Notes: generated by a model from the sequence alone, not told the origin. 64,000 nt of DNA from Achromobacter denitrificans NBRC 15125 (GCF_001571365.1 NZ_BCTQ01000013.1:62001-126000); one strand, 5' to 3'. Numbered from the stretch's first letter, positions 8,824 to 18,433 are shown. Translations and numbers: made by a program.

Positions 8824-9342
8824 ATGAGCCGCGACGCGGAAAAGACGGACCGGGGAAACGGGTGGATATCGCTTGATGACTGCTTGCAGTCCGTGCGCCG
8901 TGCGGTCTCGGCGCATCTGGGCCGGCAGCATTCGGCGGCCGACCTGGTGCAGGAAGCCTATGCGCGCATGCTGGACCGCCCCGGCCAGGCCCGACTGGGC
9001 AATCTCGCGGGATACCTGTACCGGACGGCGATCAACCTCGCCTACAACGCGAGCGCGCGCAATAAGGTCGAAACCCGCGTTTATCAGGAAATGGCGCTGA
9101 ACCGGGAATCGGTATCGCAGGCGCAGGACCCCGCCCGCATCTATGCCGACCGCCAGCAACTGGCCGAAGTCATGAATGCCATAGACGACCTGCCGCCGCG
9201 CTGCCGTGAAGTATTCTTGCTTTATCGTTTCGAAGGCCTGGACCAGGGAGAAATCGCATCCCGGCTGGGCATTTCCCGCAACATGGTCGAAAAGCACGTC
9301 ATCCGCGCAATGCGCGCCTGCAGGGCCGCCTTGAATCCGTGA
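8824..9342 (+). CDS. FecI-type ECF RNA polymerase sigma factor
   Basis: A 172-residue ECF sigma factor of the iron-starvation class. Region 2 is seen in SAADLVQEAYARML and GYLYRTAINLAYN, region 4 in LPPRCREVFLLYRFEGLDQGEIASRLGISRNMVEKHV. It should direct transcription of the TonB transducer gene downstream when the cognate FecR relays siderophore binding. The ATG at 8824 is chosen over a TTG at 8791 because the latter lies inside the Fur box. The stop overlaps the FecR start as GTGA. Family knowledge and the Fur box together imply induction under iron limitation. Confidence 0.92.
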   Translation: MSRDAEKTDRGNGWISLDDCLQSVRRAVSAHLGRQHSAADLVQEAYARMLDRPGQARLGNLAGYLYRTAINLAYNASARNKVETRVYQEMALNRESVSQAQDPARIYADRQQLAEVMNAIDDLPPRCREVFLLYRFEGLDQGEIASRLGISRNMVEKHVIRAMRACRAALNP

Positions 9343-10373
9343 ACCAGGACCGACATTCTCCGCCGCCAGCGCAGGACGCCGCCGACGACATCGACGACGT
9401 CGCCCTGCGCTGGTTCATGACGCTGCGCGAAGCCGGCGCGGATACACACGCCAGCGCGGCGGCGCGCGCGAAACTCGACGAATGGTTGTCCCGCGATCCC
9501 CGGCATCGCCGCGCGTTCGAAGCCTGTGAACGCGACTGGCTCAGCTTGCAGCCGCTGGCGGAACGCTATGCGCCCGCGGCGCCCCCGCCCCGACGCGCCC
9601 CCAGGCGGCCTCGCTTTGCGCTGGCCATGGCGGCCGTGGTGATGGCCGTCGGCGGCTATCTCGCTTGGCAGACACAGCAATACGCCGACTTCTCGCTGTG
9701 GGGCCCGCGCAGTTTCGAAACCGCGCAAGCCGGGTCCGAGGCGCTGGCCATGAGCGATGGAACGCATGTCGTCATGGACGTGGGCACGGAATTGAATGTG
9801 GCCTACTCCGGCCAGCAGCGGCGTGTTGCGCTGGCAACCGGGGCGGCATATTTCGATGTCGCGCGCGATCCAGCCCGGCCCTTCGTCGTCGAAGTCGGAA
9901 GCGGGTCCGTGCAGGTCCTGGGCACCGCCTTCGAAGTACAGCGCCTGCCGGACGGTTTGCGCGTCAACGTGGCGCGTGGCCATGTGCGGGTGCTTCCGGC
10001 GGACGGCGCCCCCCCCGTCGAACTGTTCCCGGGGCAATCCGTGCGCCTGGAGCAGGGTCGCGTCACACCGGTGCGCCCGATCTCCGATTCGCAAGTGGCG
10101 GCCTGGCGCCAGAACCGGCTCGTCTTCGAGAACGAAACGCTGGAAGAGGTCGGCCGCGCCCTGAGCCGGCGCGGCGTATGGAGCGTGCAGGTCGATCCTT
10201 CCGTGCGGAACCTTCCCGTCACGCTGATCGTGCAGCTCGGCGACGTCGTGAACGCGCTGCAGGCCCTGCCCGACATCGCGCCCGTCGCCGTGACGCGCGC
10301 CGGACGCGTGCTGACGATCGCGCCCAGCGGCAAACCCGACCGCATCGAGCCTCCGCGCCGCCTCGGACGCTAA
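9339..10373 (+). CDS. FecR-type anti-sigma/sigma regulator
   Basis: A 344-residue single-pass membrane regulator. The cytoplasmic N-terminal part (DVALRWFMTLR, then WLSRDPRHRRAFEACERDW) is the sigma-binding DUF4880-like segment. One membrane helix lies near residues 92-110 (FALAMAAVVMAVGGYLAW). The periplasmic FecR domain includes SDGTHVVMDVGTELNV and GAAYFDVARDPARPF, and the C-terminal STN-like tail should touch the receptor signalling domain. It starts with a GTG sharing four bases with the sigma-factor stop. It should hold the sigma factor and release or activate it when the receptor at 10500 binds its ferric siderophore. Confidence 0.9.
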   Translation: MNQDRHSPPPAQDAADDIDDVALRWFMTLREAGADTHASAAARAKLDEWLSRDPRHRRAFEACERDWLSLQPLAERYAPAAPPPRRAPRRPRFALAMAAVVMAVGGYLAWQTQQYADFSLWGPRSFETAQAGSEALAMSDGTHVVMDVGTELNVAYSGQQRRVALATGAAYFDVARDPARPFVVEVGSGSVQVLGTAFEVQRLPDGLRVNVARGHVRVLPADGAPPVELFPGQSVRLEQGRVTPVRPISDSQVAAWRQNRLVFENETLEEVGRALSRRGVWSVQVDPSVRNLPVTLIVQLGDVVNALQALPDIAPVAVTRAGRVLTIAPSGKPDRIEPPRRLGR

Positions 10374-10457
10374 AGCCGCCCCCGCTCGGCCGCGCCATGC
10401 CCGTAGCCCCGGCACAAATAAAAACACGTCTCAATATCAGGATTCCACTCGCTGGAT

Positions 10458-10464
10458 TGTCTTT
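10458..10464 (+). promoter_or_regulatory. Candidate FecI-type -10 element before the TonB receptor
   Basis: GATTGTCTTTAG resembles the GATTGTCCTTTA found at the E. coli fecA promoter, which is read by FecI. It lies about 35 bases before the receptor ATG, in the only sizeable gap (10374-10499) of the sigma-FecR-receptor set. A matching GGAAAT-like -35 is weak, so this is tentative. Confidence 0.4.
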
Positions 10465-10499
10465 AGGGAATCGAACATCCAGGAAGGGAGAGAATCGCC

Positions 10500-13085
10500 A
10501 TGCAGGCCGGAAAGTGCAGGACGCGCGTCAAGAACCGGTGGACGCCGCGCGCGGGGCGGCGGCGCGGGACGGCGCTGGCCGCCATGCTGCTCTGGAGCGT
10601 CCACGCGCAAGCGGCGCAAGCGCAAACGCAAGTCGCCCAGACCGGTCAGGCCGTCATGCTAAGCATAGAGTTGCAGCCGCTGGAGAAAACGCTGGTCGAG
10701 CTGAGCCGGTACACCGGGCTGTCGATCGCCTTCGACCCCCAGCAGGTCCGGGGCATACAGGCGCCCGCCATCCACGGCGAAATGACGCCCGAACAGGCGC
10801 TGCGCAGCGCGTTGTCCAATAGCGACCTGGTCTATACCCTGCGCGGACAGGTCGCCACGGTCCGCCCGCAGGGCGTGGCCCAGCTGGCGCCGGTCACCGT
10901 CTCGGGAGACGGCCTGTCCGGCTACATCGCCGACACGCCGACGTCCATCGCGACCAAGACTTCCCTGCCGCCGCGGCAGACGCCCTTTACGATCAACCAG
11001 GCACCCAAGGAGCTGATCGTCGAGCGCGGGGACGCCAATATCTACGACACGCTGGAAGGCTTCGCCGGGGTAACCACGACCAGCGGCAATGGCGACATCG
11101 GCCAGAGCATGTCGCGCTCGATCAACGTGCGCGGCTTCTCCACGGGTGGCGCGGGACAATTGCTGATAAATGGCCAGCGCACCTACAGCTCGGCCTCCAC
11201 GGCACGCAGCCCCGACAGCCTGGAGCGCGTGGAACTGCTGCGCGGCCCCGCGGCGCTGTACTACGGCGCCGCCGAGCCCGGCGGCATCGTCAACTATACC
11301 TACAAGCGCCCGCAGGCAGAGGCGGCCTATACGATCCGCGGGCGCACGGACAGCAAAGGCTCCTACGGATCGATGGTGGACATGACCGGCCCCTTGAACC
11401 AGGACGCCACCCTCCTGTACCGCCTGGTCGGCAGCTACACGCACACCGAAGACGACCAGGACCACATCTGGCAGGAACCCAAGAGCGCGCTCGCCGCGCT
11501 GACCTATGCGCCGAATTCCCGGTTCGACACGACCCTGACGTACGAGCGCATGGACATGCGGGCCGTTCCGGAACAGGAAAACAATATGCGGATCAGCAAT
11601 CCGAAAAGCCCCTATTACGGCGGCTACTATCCGGTGCCCCGCGATTTCTTCTGGGGCAGCCTCAACGACCGGGCAGTCATGCAAACGGACAGCCTGCTCT
11701 GGGACGCCCGCTGGCGGCCGAACAACAGCTTCAACGTTTCCGCGTACGCCAACTACCAGGAAACCAAGCAGTGGTGGCAGAACACGCGCGTGAATAATGC
11801 CGGCAACGGCCCGGACGCGAACGGCAATGTGCAACGCTACGTGAGCGGACGGCAGAGCCGCGACCGCAACTGGTCCGTCGGCATGGACTTGAGCGGCGAG
11901 GCCCATACCGGCGCATTCCGCCACGACTGGCTGACGGGCATGGGCTACGGCCACACGCAAACCCGGTCCAGCGGGCGCAAAGTGGCCTCGGACTCCCGGC
12001 CGGGCCAGCCGTACACGCCGGGGCCGCTGAACATCTTCGATCCCGACTACGGCAACTGGGCGTACCAGGACCGCATCTGGGAAGACCCGCTGGGCGAAGC
12101 CACCAAGCGCAATGACCTGAACCTGTATTTCCAGGACATGCTGCATTTTCCGAACGACAGGACCCGGCTGCTGCTGGCGATGGGATGGGCCCAGTTCGAC
12201 AACCGCCCCGCCGACCGCGAGCAGCGCAACAAGATCAGCAAATGGTCGCCGCGCATCGCGCTCATGCACGACTTCACGCCGAGCACCACCGTCTACGCGA
12301 GCTACGGCGAATCGTTCTACCCGAACGAGTTGAACCTGCTGGACATGAGCGGCCAGTACATCACCAAGCCGCAGGAAGGAAAGCAGTACGAGCTCGGCAT
12401 CAAGCAGGACCTTTTCGATGCGCGCGCCATGTTTACCGCGGCGGTCTTCCGCATCGACAAGAAGAACATGCCGATGGCCGCGCAGTCCGAAGGCCAATGC
12501 GATCCCCTGGCCGCGCCGGCGCCCGGCACGCCGGGCAGCGCCGACGGCACCGGCGACTGCCGCACGGGGCTGGCGGGCCTGGAACGTTCGCAGGGCATAG
12601 AGCTCGAACTCTCCGGCCTGCTGACGGACTGGTGGGCCGCGTCGCTCTCCTACGCATACCTGAAGACCGAATACGTGGACACGGCCGATCCCTACGCCCA
12701 GGGCCGCAGCAAGCCCAATATGCCCGCCCACAACGTCGCGCTATGGAACAAGTTCCGCGTCTACCAGGACCCCGACTACGGCACGGCGCACGTGGCCGTG
12801 GGCCTGCGGGCCTGGAGCAAGAGCCACAACGCCTGGCGCGACCCCAGCGTGGGAACGTACTACAACCCCTACTCCCGGACCGACTACAACCCGGGTTACG
12901 GGATCGTGGACCTGGCGCTGTTCTACAACAACACGCTGGCCAACGGCATGGACCTGAAGCTGCAGCTCAACATCAAGAACCTGTTCGACAAGACCTACTA
13001 CGACCGCAACCGGTTCGCGAACGGCTCGACCATCGTGTGGGGCAATGAACGCCGGGCGATGCTGAGCGCGGAATTGAGCTTCTAG
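10500..13085 (+). CDS. TonB-dependent siderophore receptor with signalling (STN) domain
   Basis: An 861-residue outer-membrane transducer. After a signal peptide (ALAAMLLWSVHAQAAQA) comes an STN domain (about residues 55-115: LQPLEKTLVELSRYTGLS, EMTPEQALRSAL) that talks to FecR. The plug domain follows (INVRGFSTGG, LERVELLRGPAALYYG, EPGGIVNYTYKRP), then a 22-strand-type barrel ending in an aromatic residue (RRAMLSAELSF). AAGGGAG precedes the ATG. It belongs to the FpvA/FhuE-like siderophore receptor group by these motifs, but the ligand cannot be named. It is the third gene of the Fur-boxed sigma-FecR set and its stop codon overlaps that of the convergent PepSY gene. Confidence 0.92.
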   Translation: MQAGKCRTRVKNRWTPRAGRRRGTALAAMLLWSVHAQAAQAQTQVAQTGQAVMLSIELQPLEKTLVELSRYTGLSIAFDPQQVRGIQAPAIHGEMTPEQALRSALSNSDLVYTLRGQVATVRPQGVAQLAPVTVSGDGLSGYIADTPTSIATKTSLPPRQTPFTINQAPKELIVERGDANIYDTLEGFAGVTTTSGNGDIGQSMSRSINVRGFSTGGAGQLLINGQRTYSSASTARSPDSLERVELLRGPAALYYGAAEPGGIVNYTYKRPQAEAAYTIRGRTDSKGSYGSMVDMTGPLNQDATLLYRLVGSYTHTEDDQDHIWQEPKSALAALTYAPNSRFDTTLTYERMDMRAVPEQENNMRISNPKSPYYGGYYPVPRDFFWGSLNDRAVMQTDSLLWDARWRPNNSFNVSAYANYQETKQWWQNTRVNNAGNGPDANGNVQRYVSGRQSRDRNWSVGMDLSGEAHTGAFRHDWLTGMGYGHTQTRSSGRKVASDSRPGQPYTPGPLNIFDPDYGNWAYQDRIWEDPLGEATKRNDLNLYFQDMLHFPNDRTRLLLAMGWAQFDNRPADREQRNKISKWSPRIALMHDFTPSTTVYASYGESFYPNELNLLDMSGQYITKPQEGKQYELGIKQDLFDARAMFTAAVFRIDKKNMPMAAQSEGQCDPLAAPAPGTPGSADGTGDCRTGLAGLERSQGIELELSGLLTDWWAASLSYAYLKTEYVDTADPYAQGRSKPNMPAHNVALWNKFRVYQDPDYGTAHVAVGLRAWSKSHNAWRDPSVGTYYNPYSRTDYNPGYGIVDLALFYNNTLANGMDLKLQLNIKNLFDKTYYDRNRFANGSTIVWGNERRAMLSAELSF

Positions 13086-14587
13086 CCCGCTACCGGGCCC
13101 CCCTTGCCCCGCTTGCCGCCCGCATACCAGCACGCCAGGGCGGCCAGGGCGCAAGCGGCCCAGACCGCCCAATGCAGCGGCGTGGCCAAGGCGGCGCGCA
13201 GGCCGGCGTCGGGGGCCAGCGCCAGCAAATCTGCCGGAATGACCGCCAGCCACAGCAAGCCCGCCGCCCGCCATTGCTCCCGCCACAACCAGGAACCACG
13301 CTGCGCCAGCGCGTGCGCCCCGCAAGCGCCCCAGGCCAGGAAGAAAGCCAGCACCTCGCGCTCATGCAAGCCTGGAGATGCCGGCCAGGCAAGACGGTTG
13401 GCCAGCAGATAGGCGGCGCAAGCGCATACCGGTCCGCAGACCATGGCCACGTTCAGGCGGTGCGCGGCCCGCCCGAACGCCGAAGCGGCCGAGGCCGGCC
13501 GGGCCGCGTATAGCACCAGCCCCGTGGAGATCATCGCGGCGCCGCACAGCGCCAGAAGGAAATACAGCGCGCGCAGCAGCGGCGCGGCGTAATAGCCGTA
13601 ATGCAGTCCGCCCAGCGTCCGGATGAGTTGCAGGGATCCGGGATACGCCGTGTGCGCATCGACGATTTCCGCCGTGGCGGCGCGCATCGATACGCGATCG
13701 GGAAACGCCATCAGCCTGTCGTCGAAGCGGCGCCACACGTCCGCCATGGCCCCTTGCGTGCCTGGCTGCCTGACCTCGACCACAGCGGCCTTGCCTGCGC
13801 CCAGGATGGACTCCGCCCGCTGCGCCAGCGCCGCCAAGGGCTGCATGGCTGCCGCGTTCCCCGGCGCGGGCGTGGCCGGCGGCCGAGGAAAGACCTCGGC
13901 CACCATCGCCCCCATGTCCCCGCCAAACCGACTGTGCACGCCCGCCGGCAGATAGGACAGCAATAGCGTACTCAACGCGGTAATCACGATCATGCAATGG
14001 AAAGGCAGGGGCAGCACCGACAGCGCATTGTGAGCGTCCAGCCAGGCGCGCCCCGGCGAGGCTCGCGGCCGGAATGTGAAGAAGTCCGCGAAGAACCGGC
14101 GATGCACAATGACGCCCGAAACCAGCGCTACCAATAGGGCCAAGCTGCACGCTCCCACCAGCCATATGCCGGCCTGCCCAGCGTGCAGGCTGTAGTGGAA
14201 CTCCACCAGGAACTCGCCTCCCTCCGTGTCGCGCAACTGAATCTCGCGGCCACTGGCCGGGTCCAGCATCGCGGTTCCTTCGCCCTCCTCGCCGTGCCAT
14301 GACAGCGCCATCAAGGGATGGCGCGCGTCAGGCAGCTCGACCCGCCATGATGCCGCGCGGGAGGCATGGCGTTCCAGCCATGCCTGCGCCAGGGCGAGGG
14401 ACCGATTCCCGCTCGCCGAGCCTGCCGCCGCGCTTTCGGGCGTCATCCAACGGCCGATCTCCGGCGCGTACACGCTCAGCCCGCCGGTCAGGAATACCGC
14501 AAACGCAATCCAGCCGAACAGCAGGCCCACCCAGGTGTGCAGCCAGGACATGCGCTGGCGCAGGCTGCCTTCCGGATAGGCGTTCAT
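13082..14587 (-). CDS. PepSY-associated TM protein (PiuB-like), second copy
   Basis: A 501-residue paralogue of the PepSY protein at 6954-8606. It has the same first helix (MSWLHTWVGLLFGWIAFAVF), the IVHRRFFADFFTFRPR loop and LDAHNALSVLPLPFHCMI, with retained histidines. It is likely an inner-membrane factor for processing imported ferric siderophore. The start at 14587 overlaps the DUF3649 stop as ATGA, and the ATG is followed at once by family-typical sequence; a frame extending to 14749 only shadows DUF3649. It is the last gene of the second iron operon. Its TAG stop shares a CTAG with the stop of the convergent receptor gene. Confidence 0.85.
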   Translation of the reverse strand: MNAYPEGSLRQRMSWLHTWVGLLFGWIAFAVFLTGGLSVYAPEIGRWMTPESAAAGSASGNRSLALAQAWLERHASRAASWRVELPDARHPLMALSWHGEEGEGTAMLDPASGREIQLRDTEGGEFLVEFHYSLHAGQAGIWLVGACSLALLVALVSGVIVHRRFFADFFTFRPRASPGRAWLDAHNALSVLPLPFHCMIVITALSTLLLSYLPAGVHSRFGGDMGAMVAEVFPRPPATPAPGNAAAMQPLAALAQRAESILGAGKAAVVEVRQPGTQGAMADVWRRFDDRLMAFPDRVSMRAATAEIVDAHTAYPGSLQLIRTLGGLHYGYYAAPLLRALYFLLALCGAAMISTGLVLYAARPASAASAFGRAAHRLNVAMVCGPVCACAAYLLANRLAWPASPGLHEREVLAFFLAWGACGAHALAQRGSWLWREQWRAAGLLWLAVIPADLLALAPDAGLRAALATPLHWAVWAACALAALACWYAGGKRGKGGPVAG

Positions 14588-14859
14588 GGCGCCAGCCCCC
14601 ACCGCAAGCCCAGCGCCCCGATACAGCCTGCCGCGATGGCCAGCCACACCCGGGCCGAGCTGCGCGCCGCGAAGCACCATATGGCCAGGGCCGCATAGGC
14701 GGGAATCGCCAGCAACGCCGGATAGAGAATGGCGTCGGCCGGCGGCCATGGCAGCCAGGCCGCGGCCGCCGCCATGGCCGATACGAGCGCATAGCCGCCG
14801 AGCGTGGCGGCCAGTGCGCGCGCCAGCGTCCCGCGCCAGCCGCCGCGCCGCGTCACCAT
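14584..14859 (-). CDS. DUF3649 family small membrane protein (iron-uptake associated)
   Basis: A 91-residue protein with a basic N-terminus (MVTRRGGWRGTLARAL) and about three membrane helices (LGGYALVSAMAAAAAWL; LYPALLAIPAYAALAIWCF; VWLAIAAGCIGALGL). Size, hydrophobicity and position between a siderophore receptor and a PepSY protein fit the DUF3649 iron-uptake family. The ATG at 14859 overlaps the receptor stop (14853-14855) by seven bases, and its own stop overlaps the PepSY start, so receptor, DUF3649 and PepSY are read as one coupled unit. Molecular function is not established. Confidence 0.75.
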   Translation of the reverse strand: MVTRRGGWRGTLARALAATLGGYALVSAMAAAAAWLPWPPADAILYPALLAIPAYAALAIWCFAARSSARVWLAIAAGCIGALGLRWGLAP

Positions 14860-17348
14860 GCGTACTTCATCGTGGCCAGCACCAGCCGTCCGGCGCCGTA
14901 GGTGCAAGAGGTGGTCGTGATGCAGGTGCCCACATAGGTCCGGTCGAACAGGTTGCTGACGTTCAGCGCCACGCTCAGCCCGCGCATCTCGGGCCGCATC
15001 TGCCCCAGGTCATAGGACAACGCCGCATCGACGAGCGTGACCGACGGAATGCGCAGCGTGTTCGCAGCGTCGCCCCAGTCGGCGCCGATATAGCGCACGC
15101 CCGCGCCCAGCCCCAATCCCTGCAGCGGCCCGCCCTGCACCTTGTAGCCCAGCCATGCCGCCGCCTGATGCGCCGGCGCGTAGAACTGCTTCTTGCCTTC
15201 GCGCGATTGGGGCACGCCATCGATGACGTCGACATTGGAGCTCTTGGTCACGACGGCGTCGACATACGAGTAGGAGGCGACGAGATCCCAGCCGCCGCCC
15301 AGGCTGGCCTTGCCTTCCAGTTCTATGCCGCGCGCGCGCGTCTCGCCGGTCTGGGCCTGGAAGCCCGGCGGCCGTCCCGGCGTGGTGTCGCTGGTCAGCA
15401 CATTGGTCTGCGTCAGCTGATAGGCGGACAAGGTCACCATGCTGTCGCTGCCGGGCGGCTGGTATTTCAGTCCGGCCTCGATCTGCCTGCCCTTGGACGG
15501 CTGGAACGGGTTGCTCTCGTAGTCAGTGCCGCCCGTGGGCGCGAACGAGGTGGAGTACGCCACATAGGGCGCCAAGCCGTTTTCCAGGAGGTAGGTCAGC
15601 CCCGCCCTGCCGGTAAAGGCCGAATCGCTCTGCGACACCTTGCCCGAGGTCATCCGGTTGCGGGTGGTGCTGCTCGCCATATCGTAGCGTCCGCCCAGTG
15701 TCAGCAGCCAGTTGCCATAGGAAAGCTGGTCCTGCAGGTAGACGCCGGACTGCTCGGTGTTCTGGAGGGCGTCGATGCGCGGGATCAGGTCCTGCACGCC
15801 AGGCCGCGGCAGGCCATAGACCGGATCGTAGAGATCCAGCGGCGGCACGCCGGCGATGACATTGGCGAACTTGTAGGTATCGCGCATGCTCAGGTAGTCG
15901 AAGCCGGCCAGGAACTCATGGCCCACGGCGCCGGTGCGGAAACGCGCGATAGCCTGCGTATCCACATTCAGCGTCGAGCCGGTGCCCTGGCCGCGCGACA
16001 TGGTGCGCGACCAGGTGCGCATGTCGACCGGGTTGAGCAGGTAGCCCACGGTGGTGCGCGCCTCGCCCCGCATGTGGCTGTAGCGCAATTGCTGCTTGAC
16101 GGTCCAGGTGTCGTTGAACTGGTGCGAGAACAGGTATCCGGCCGAAAACTGCTCCCGGTCATAGGCGTCCCAGCCCGGCTCGCCCGCAAAGCGGTCGCGC
16201 GGAATGCGGCCGTTGGGATTGGAATAAAGCGTGCCGTCCGCCGGCAGGTTGCCGTACAGCGGCACCTGGTGATCCTTCTGGTAAAAGCCCAGCAGGGTCA
16301 GCGAGGTAACTGCCGATGGCCGCCAGGTCAGCGCCGGCGCCACGAAGGTGCGGTCTTCTTCCGAATAATGCGGGGACTGGGCCGCGTCGCGCTGAAGACC
16401 CACCAGGCGGTAGCTCCATTGCCCCGCTTCGTCCACGGGGCCGCCCAGGTCGAAAGCGGCCTGGGCCCGGCCGTAGCTGCCTGTCTGCAATTCGATTTCG
16501 CGCCGCGGGGTCTCGGTGGGCAGCTTGCTCACCATGTTGATCAGGCCGCCCGGCGTATTCTGGCCGTACAGCACCGAGGACGGCCCCTTCAGGACCTCGA
16601 TCCGCTCCAACCCGTAGGGCTCGATCTGTAGCATGCCGAAACTGTAGGCGCCATACGGCAGCCGCGCGCCGTCCAGGTTGTTGCGCGCCGCGTAGCCGCC
16701 GCGCAGATAGATGTTGTCGTAGCGCAGGTCCGCGCTGCCGCCCGGGGCATAGACGCCCGGGGTGTAGGCCAGCGCCTCGACGACACTGCGCGAACCGCGC
16801 ATCGTGATCTCGTCGCGCGTCACCACGTTCACCGTTTGCGGAATTTCCAGGATCGGGGTTTCGGTCTTGGTGCCCGCGGCGCTGCGCTGCGCCACCAGGC
16901 CTTCGTCCACGCCCCGGGCGTATTCGCTCGCGCCCTCCACCCGCACCACCGGCAGCAGCGTCGGTTCCGCGGGAAGCAACCGCAGCGTGTAGACGTTGGC
17001 GCCGTCGCGCCGCGCAGCCAGCGGCGTGCCGGCCAACAGCCGAGCCAACCCCGCCTCTACCGGCCAAGCTCCCTGCAGGCCCGCCGTGCGCCGGCCTTCG
17101 GCCAGGGCCGGATCGAACGACAGATTGATGCGCGCGGCCCCCGCGAACGCGGCCAGCGCCGGTCCCAGCGGACCGGCGGGGATATCGAACTGCGGCAGCG
17201 CGGACGCCCCGGACGCCGAGCCGGCCGGCTGCGCCAGGACGGCGGGCGCGGCCGCCATCCATCCCAGCGCCGCGCACAAGGCGCTTGCGGCCGCCCGACG
17301 GCTCGCCCAATGAGGCGGCCTGGCCGCGGTGTGCTTGCTTGAAACCAT
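14853..17348 (-). CDS. TonB-dependent siderophore receptor, FhuA/FoxA-like, with STN domain
   Basis: An 831-residue outer-membrane receptor. A signal peptide ends near AVLAQP. The STN domain spans about residues 50-110 (FDIPAGPLGPALAAFAGAAR, VEAGLARLLAGTPL). The plug shows ETPQTVNVVT-type sequence (EIPQTVNVVTRDEI), YLRGG and LKGPSSVLYGQNTPGGLINM. The C-terminus carries a close cysteine pair (GTCITTTSC) before a terminal tryptophan, a feature of FhuA/FoxA-type hydroxamate receptors, so a ferrichrome- or ferrioxamine-like ligand is the best guess. It follows its own FecI-FecR pair, 128 bases downstream of FecR, and is translationally coupled to DUF3649. Confidence 0.9.
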   Translation of the reverse strand: MVSSKHTAARPPHWASRRAAASALCAALGWMAAAPAVLAQPAGSASGASALPQFDIPAGPLGPALAAFAGAARINLSFDPALAEGRRTAGLQGAWPVEAGLARLLAGTPLAARRDGANVYTLRLLPAEPTLLPVVRVEGASEYARGVDEGLVAQRSAAGTKTETPILEIPQTVNVVTRDEITMRGSRSVVEALAYTPGVYAPGGSADLRYDNIYLRGGYAARNNLDGARLPYGAYSFGMLQIEPYGLERIEVLKGPSSVLYGQNTPGGLINMVSKLPTETPRREIELQTGSYGRAQAAFDLGGPVDEAGQWSYRLVGLQRDAAQSPHYSEEDRTFVAPALTWRPSAVTSLTLLGFYQKDHQVPLYGNLPADGTLYSNPNGRIPRDRFAGEPGWDAYDREQFSAGYLFSHQFNDTWTVKQQLRYSHMRGEARTTVGYLLNPVDMRTWSRTMSRGQGTGSTLNVDTQAIARFRTGAVGHEFLAGFDYLSMRDTYKFANVIAGVPPLDLYDPVYGLPRPGVQDLIPRIDALQNTEQSGVYLQDQLSYGNWLLTLGGRYDMASSTTRNRMTSGKVSQSDSAFTGRAGLTYLLENGLAPYVAYSTSFAPTGGTDYESNPFQPSKGRQIEAGLKYQPPGSDSMVTLSAYQLTQTNVLTSDTTPGRPPGFQAQTGETRARGIELEGKASLGGGWDLVASYSYVDAVVTKSSNVDVIDGVPQSREGKKQFYAPAHQAAAWLGYKVQGGPLQGLGLGAGVRYIGADWGDAANTLRIPSVTLVDAALSYDLGQMRPEMRGLSVALNVSNLFDRTYVGTCITTTSCTYGAGRLVLATMKYAW

Positions 17349-17476
17349 GCTGATCCCGACAGAGTGCTAGCGAAGGTGCTATATGGACTTGTCGGCCGAG
17401 AGAGAAAAAGGTGCCAAAAAGAAAGGCCCCCAACGCCGCGCACGCGATGCGCGCTTGGCCCCTGGGAGCGGTCCGG

Positions 17477-18433
17477 CTAGGCAGGAACCACAGTCACCCA
17501 GTAGCGGCTGCGGAACACCAGCCGCACCGGCAAGCTGCGCGATACGGCCAGCAGCGCCGCATCGGTGTCGTCCACCTGGAATCCCCCCGAAATGCGCAGG
17601 TCGGCAACCGCGGGGTCGCAGCGCAGCAGCCCGGGGCGATAGCGCCCAAGCTCTTGCAGGAAGTCGGCCAGCCGCTGGCCATCGGCATACAGCACGCCAT
17701 CCAGCCAGGCCTGCGGCGGATGCGGGCTGGCGTGCGGCGGCTGCACCCTGTCGGCGGAGAATTCCGCGCATTGCCCGGCGCTCAGGACCAGGCCGGCGGA
17801 CGCCCCGCGCGGCTGCAGCCGCACCTGGCCTTCGATCACGGCGACGCGGCTGCGCGAGTCCAGTTGCCGGACGCTGAAGTAAGTGCCCAGCGCCTGCGCG
17901 CTGCCTTCGGCGGTGCGCACGAGCAGGGGCCGGGGATCGGCATGCACGGCATGCGCCGTCCGCAGCAGGATTTCCCCTTCCCTGAGCAACACCAACCGCC
18001 GCTCCTCGGAATAGTCCAGGTCCACCGCGCTGGCGGTGTTGAGCACCAGGAGGCTGCCATCGGGCAGTTCGATCCGCCGGCGCTCGCCGCTGCGCGTGGC
18101 GTAGTCGGCCGTCCAGGCCTGCCAGGGCGCCGTGCGCCACGCCAGCCAGCCGGCCGGCAGCGCGACGATCAGGCCCGCCAACACGCGCAACCCCGCGCGT
18201 CGCGACGCGCCCGCCTCCAACGCCGCGCGGCCCAGGCCCGGCGGCAGCCCGCCCAGCCTGGCCAACACGGCCTGGGCCCGCGCCCAGGCGCGGTCGTGCT
18301 CGGCGCTGCGCTGGCGCCAGCGCTCACAGGCTTGCCGGTCGGCTTCGGAAAAACGGCCCGAATGCAGCCGCACCAGCCAATCGGCGGCTTCGCCCGCTAT
18401 CTTGGGGTCGATGGAATCCGGCACGGAAGTCAT
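17477..18433 (-). CDS. FecR-type anti-sigma/sigma regulator, second copy
   Basis: A 318-residue FecR protein. The cytoplasmic part (AADWLVRLHSGRFSEADRQACERWR, HDRAWARAQAVLARL) is followed by a membrane helix near residues 80-97 (LRVLAGLIVALPAGWLAW) and a periplasmic domain with ELPDGSLLVLNTASAVDLDYSEERR and LGTYFSVRQL. Its ATG overlaps the sigma-factor stop as ATGA. It should couple occupancy of the downstream FhuA-like receptor to its sigma factor. It is only distantly similar to the FecR at 9339-10373, so the two systems probably do not cross-talk strongly. Confidence 0.9.
   Translation of the reverse strand: MTSVPDSIDPKIAGEAADWLVRLHSGRFSEADRQACERWRQRSAEHDRAWARAQAVLARLGGLPPGLGRAALEAGASRRAGLRVLAGLIVALPAGWLAWRTAPWQAWTADYATRSGERRRIELPDGSLLVLNTASAVDLDYSEERRLVLLREGEILLRTAHAVHADPRPLLVRTAEGSAQALGTYFSVRQLDSRSRVAVIEGQVRLQPRGASAGLVLSAGQCAEFSADRVQPPHASPHPPQAWLDGVLYADGQRLADFLQELGRYRPGLLRCDPAVADLRISGGFQVDDTDAALLAVSRSLPVRLVFRSRYWVTVVPA

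Noticed and set aside
10659-12731. A 690-residue leftward reading frame
   Set aside because: It is antisense to the first TonB receptor and shows no domain or ribosome-binding site.
14586-16631. A 681-residue rightward reading frame
   Set aside because: It is antisense to the FhuA-like receptor, with low-complexity Arg/Gln/His-rich translation; the receptor on the other strand is fully motif-complete.
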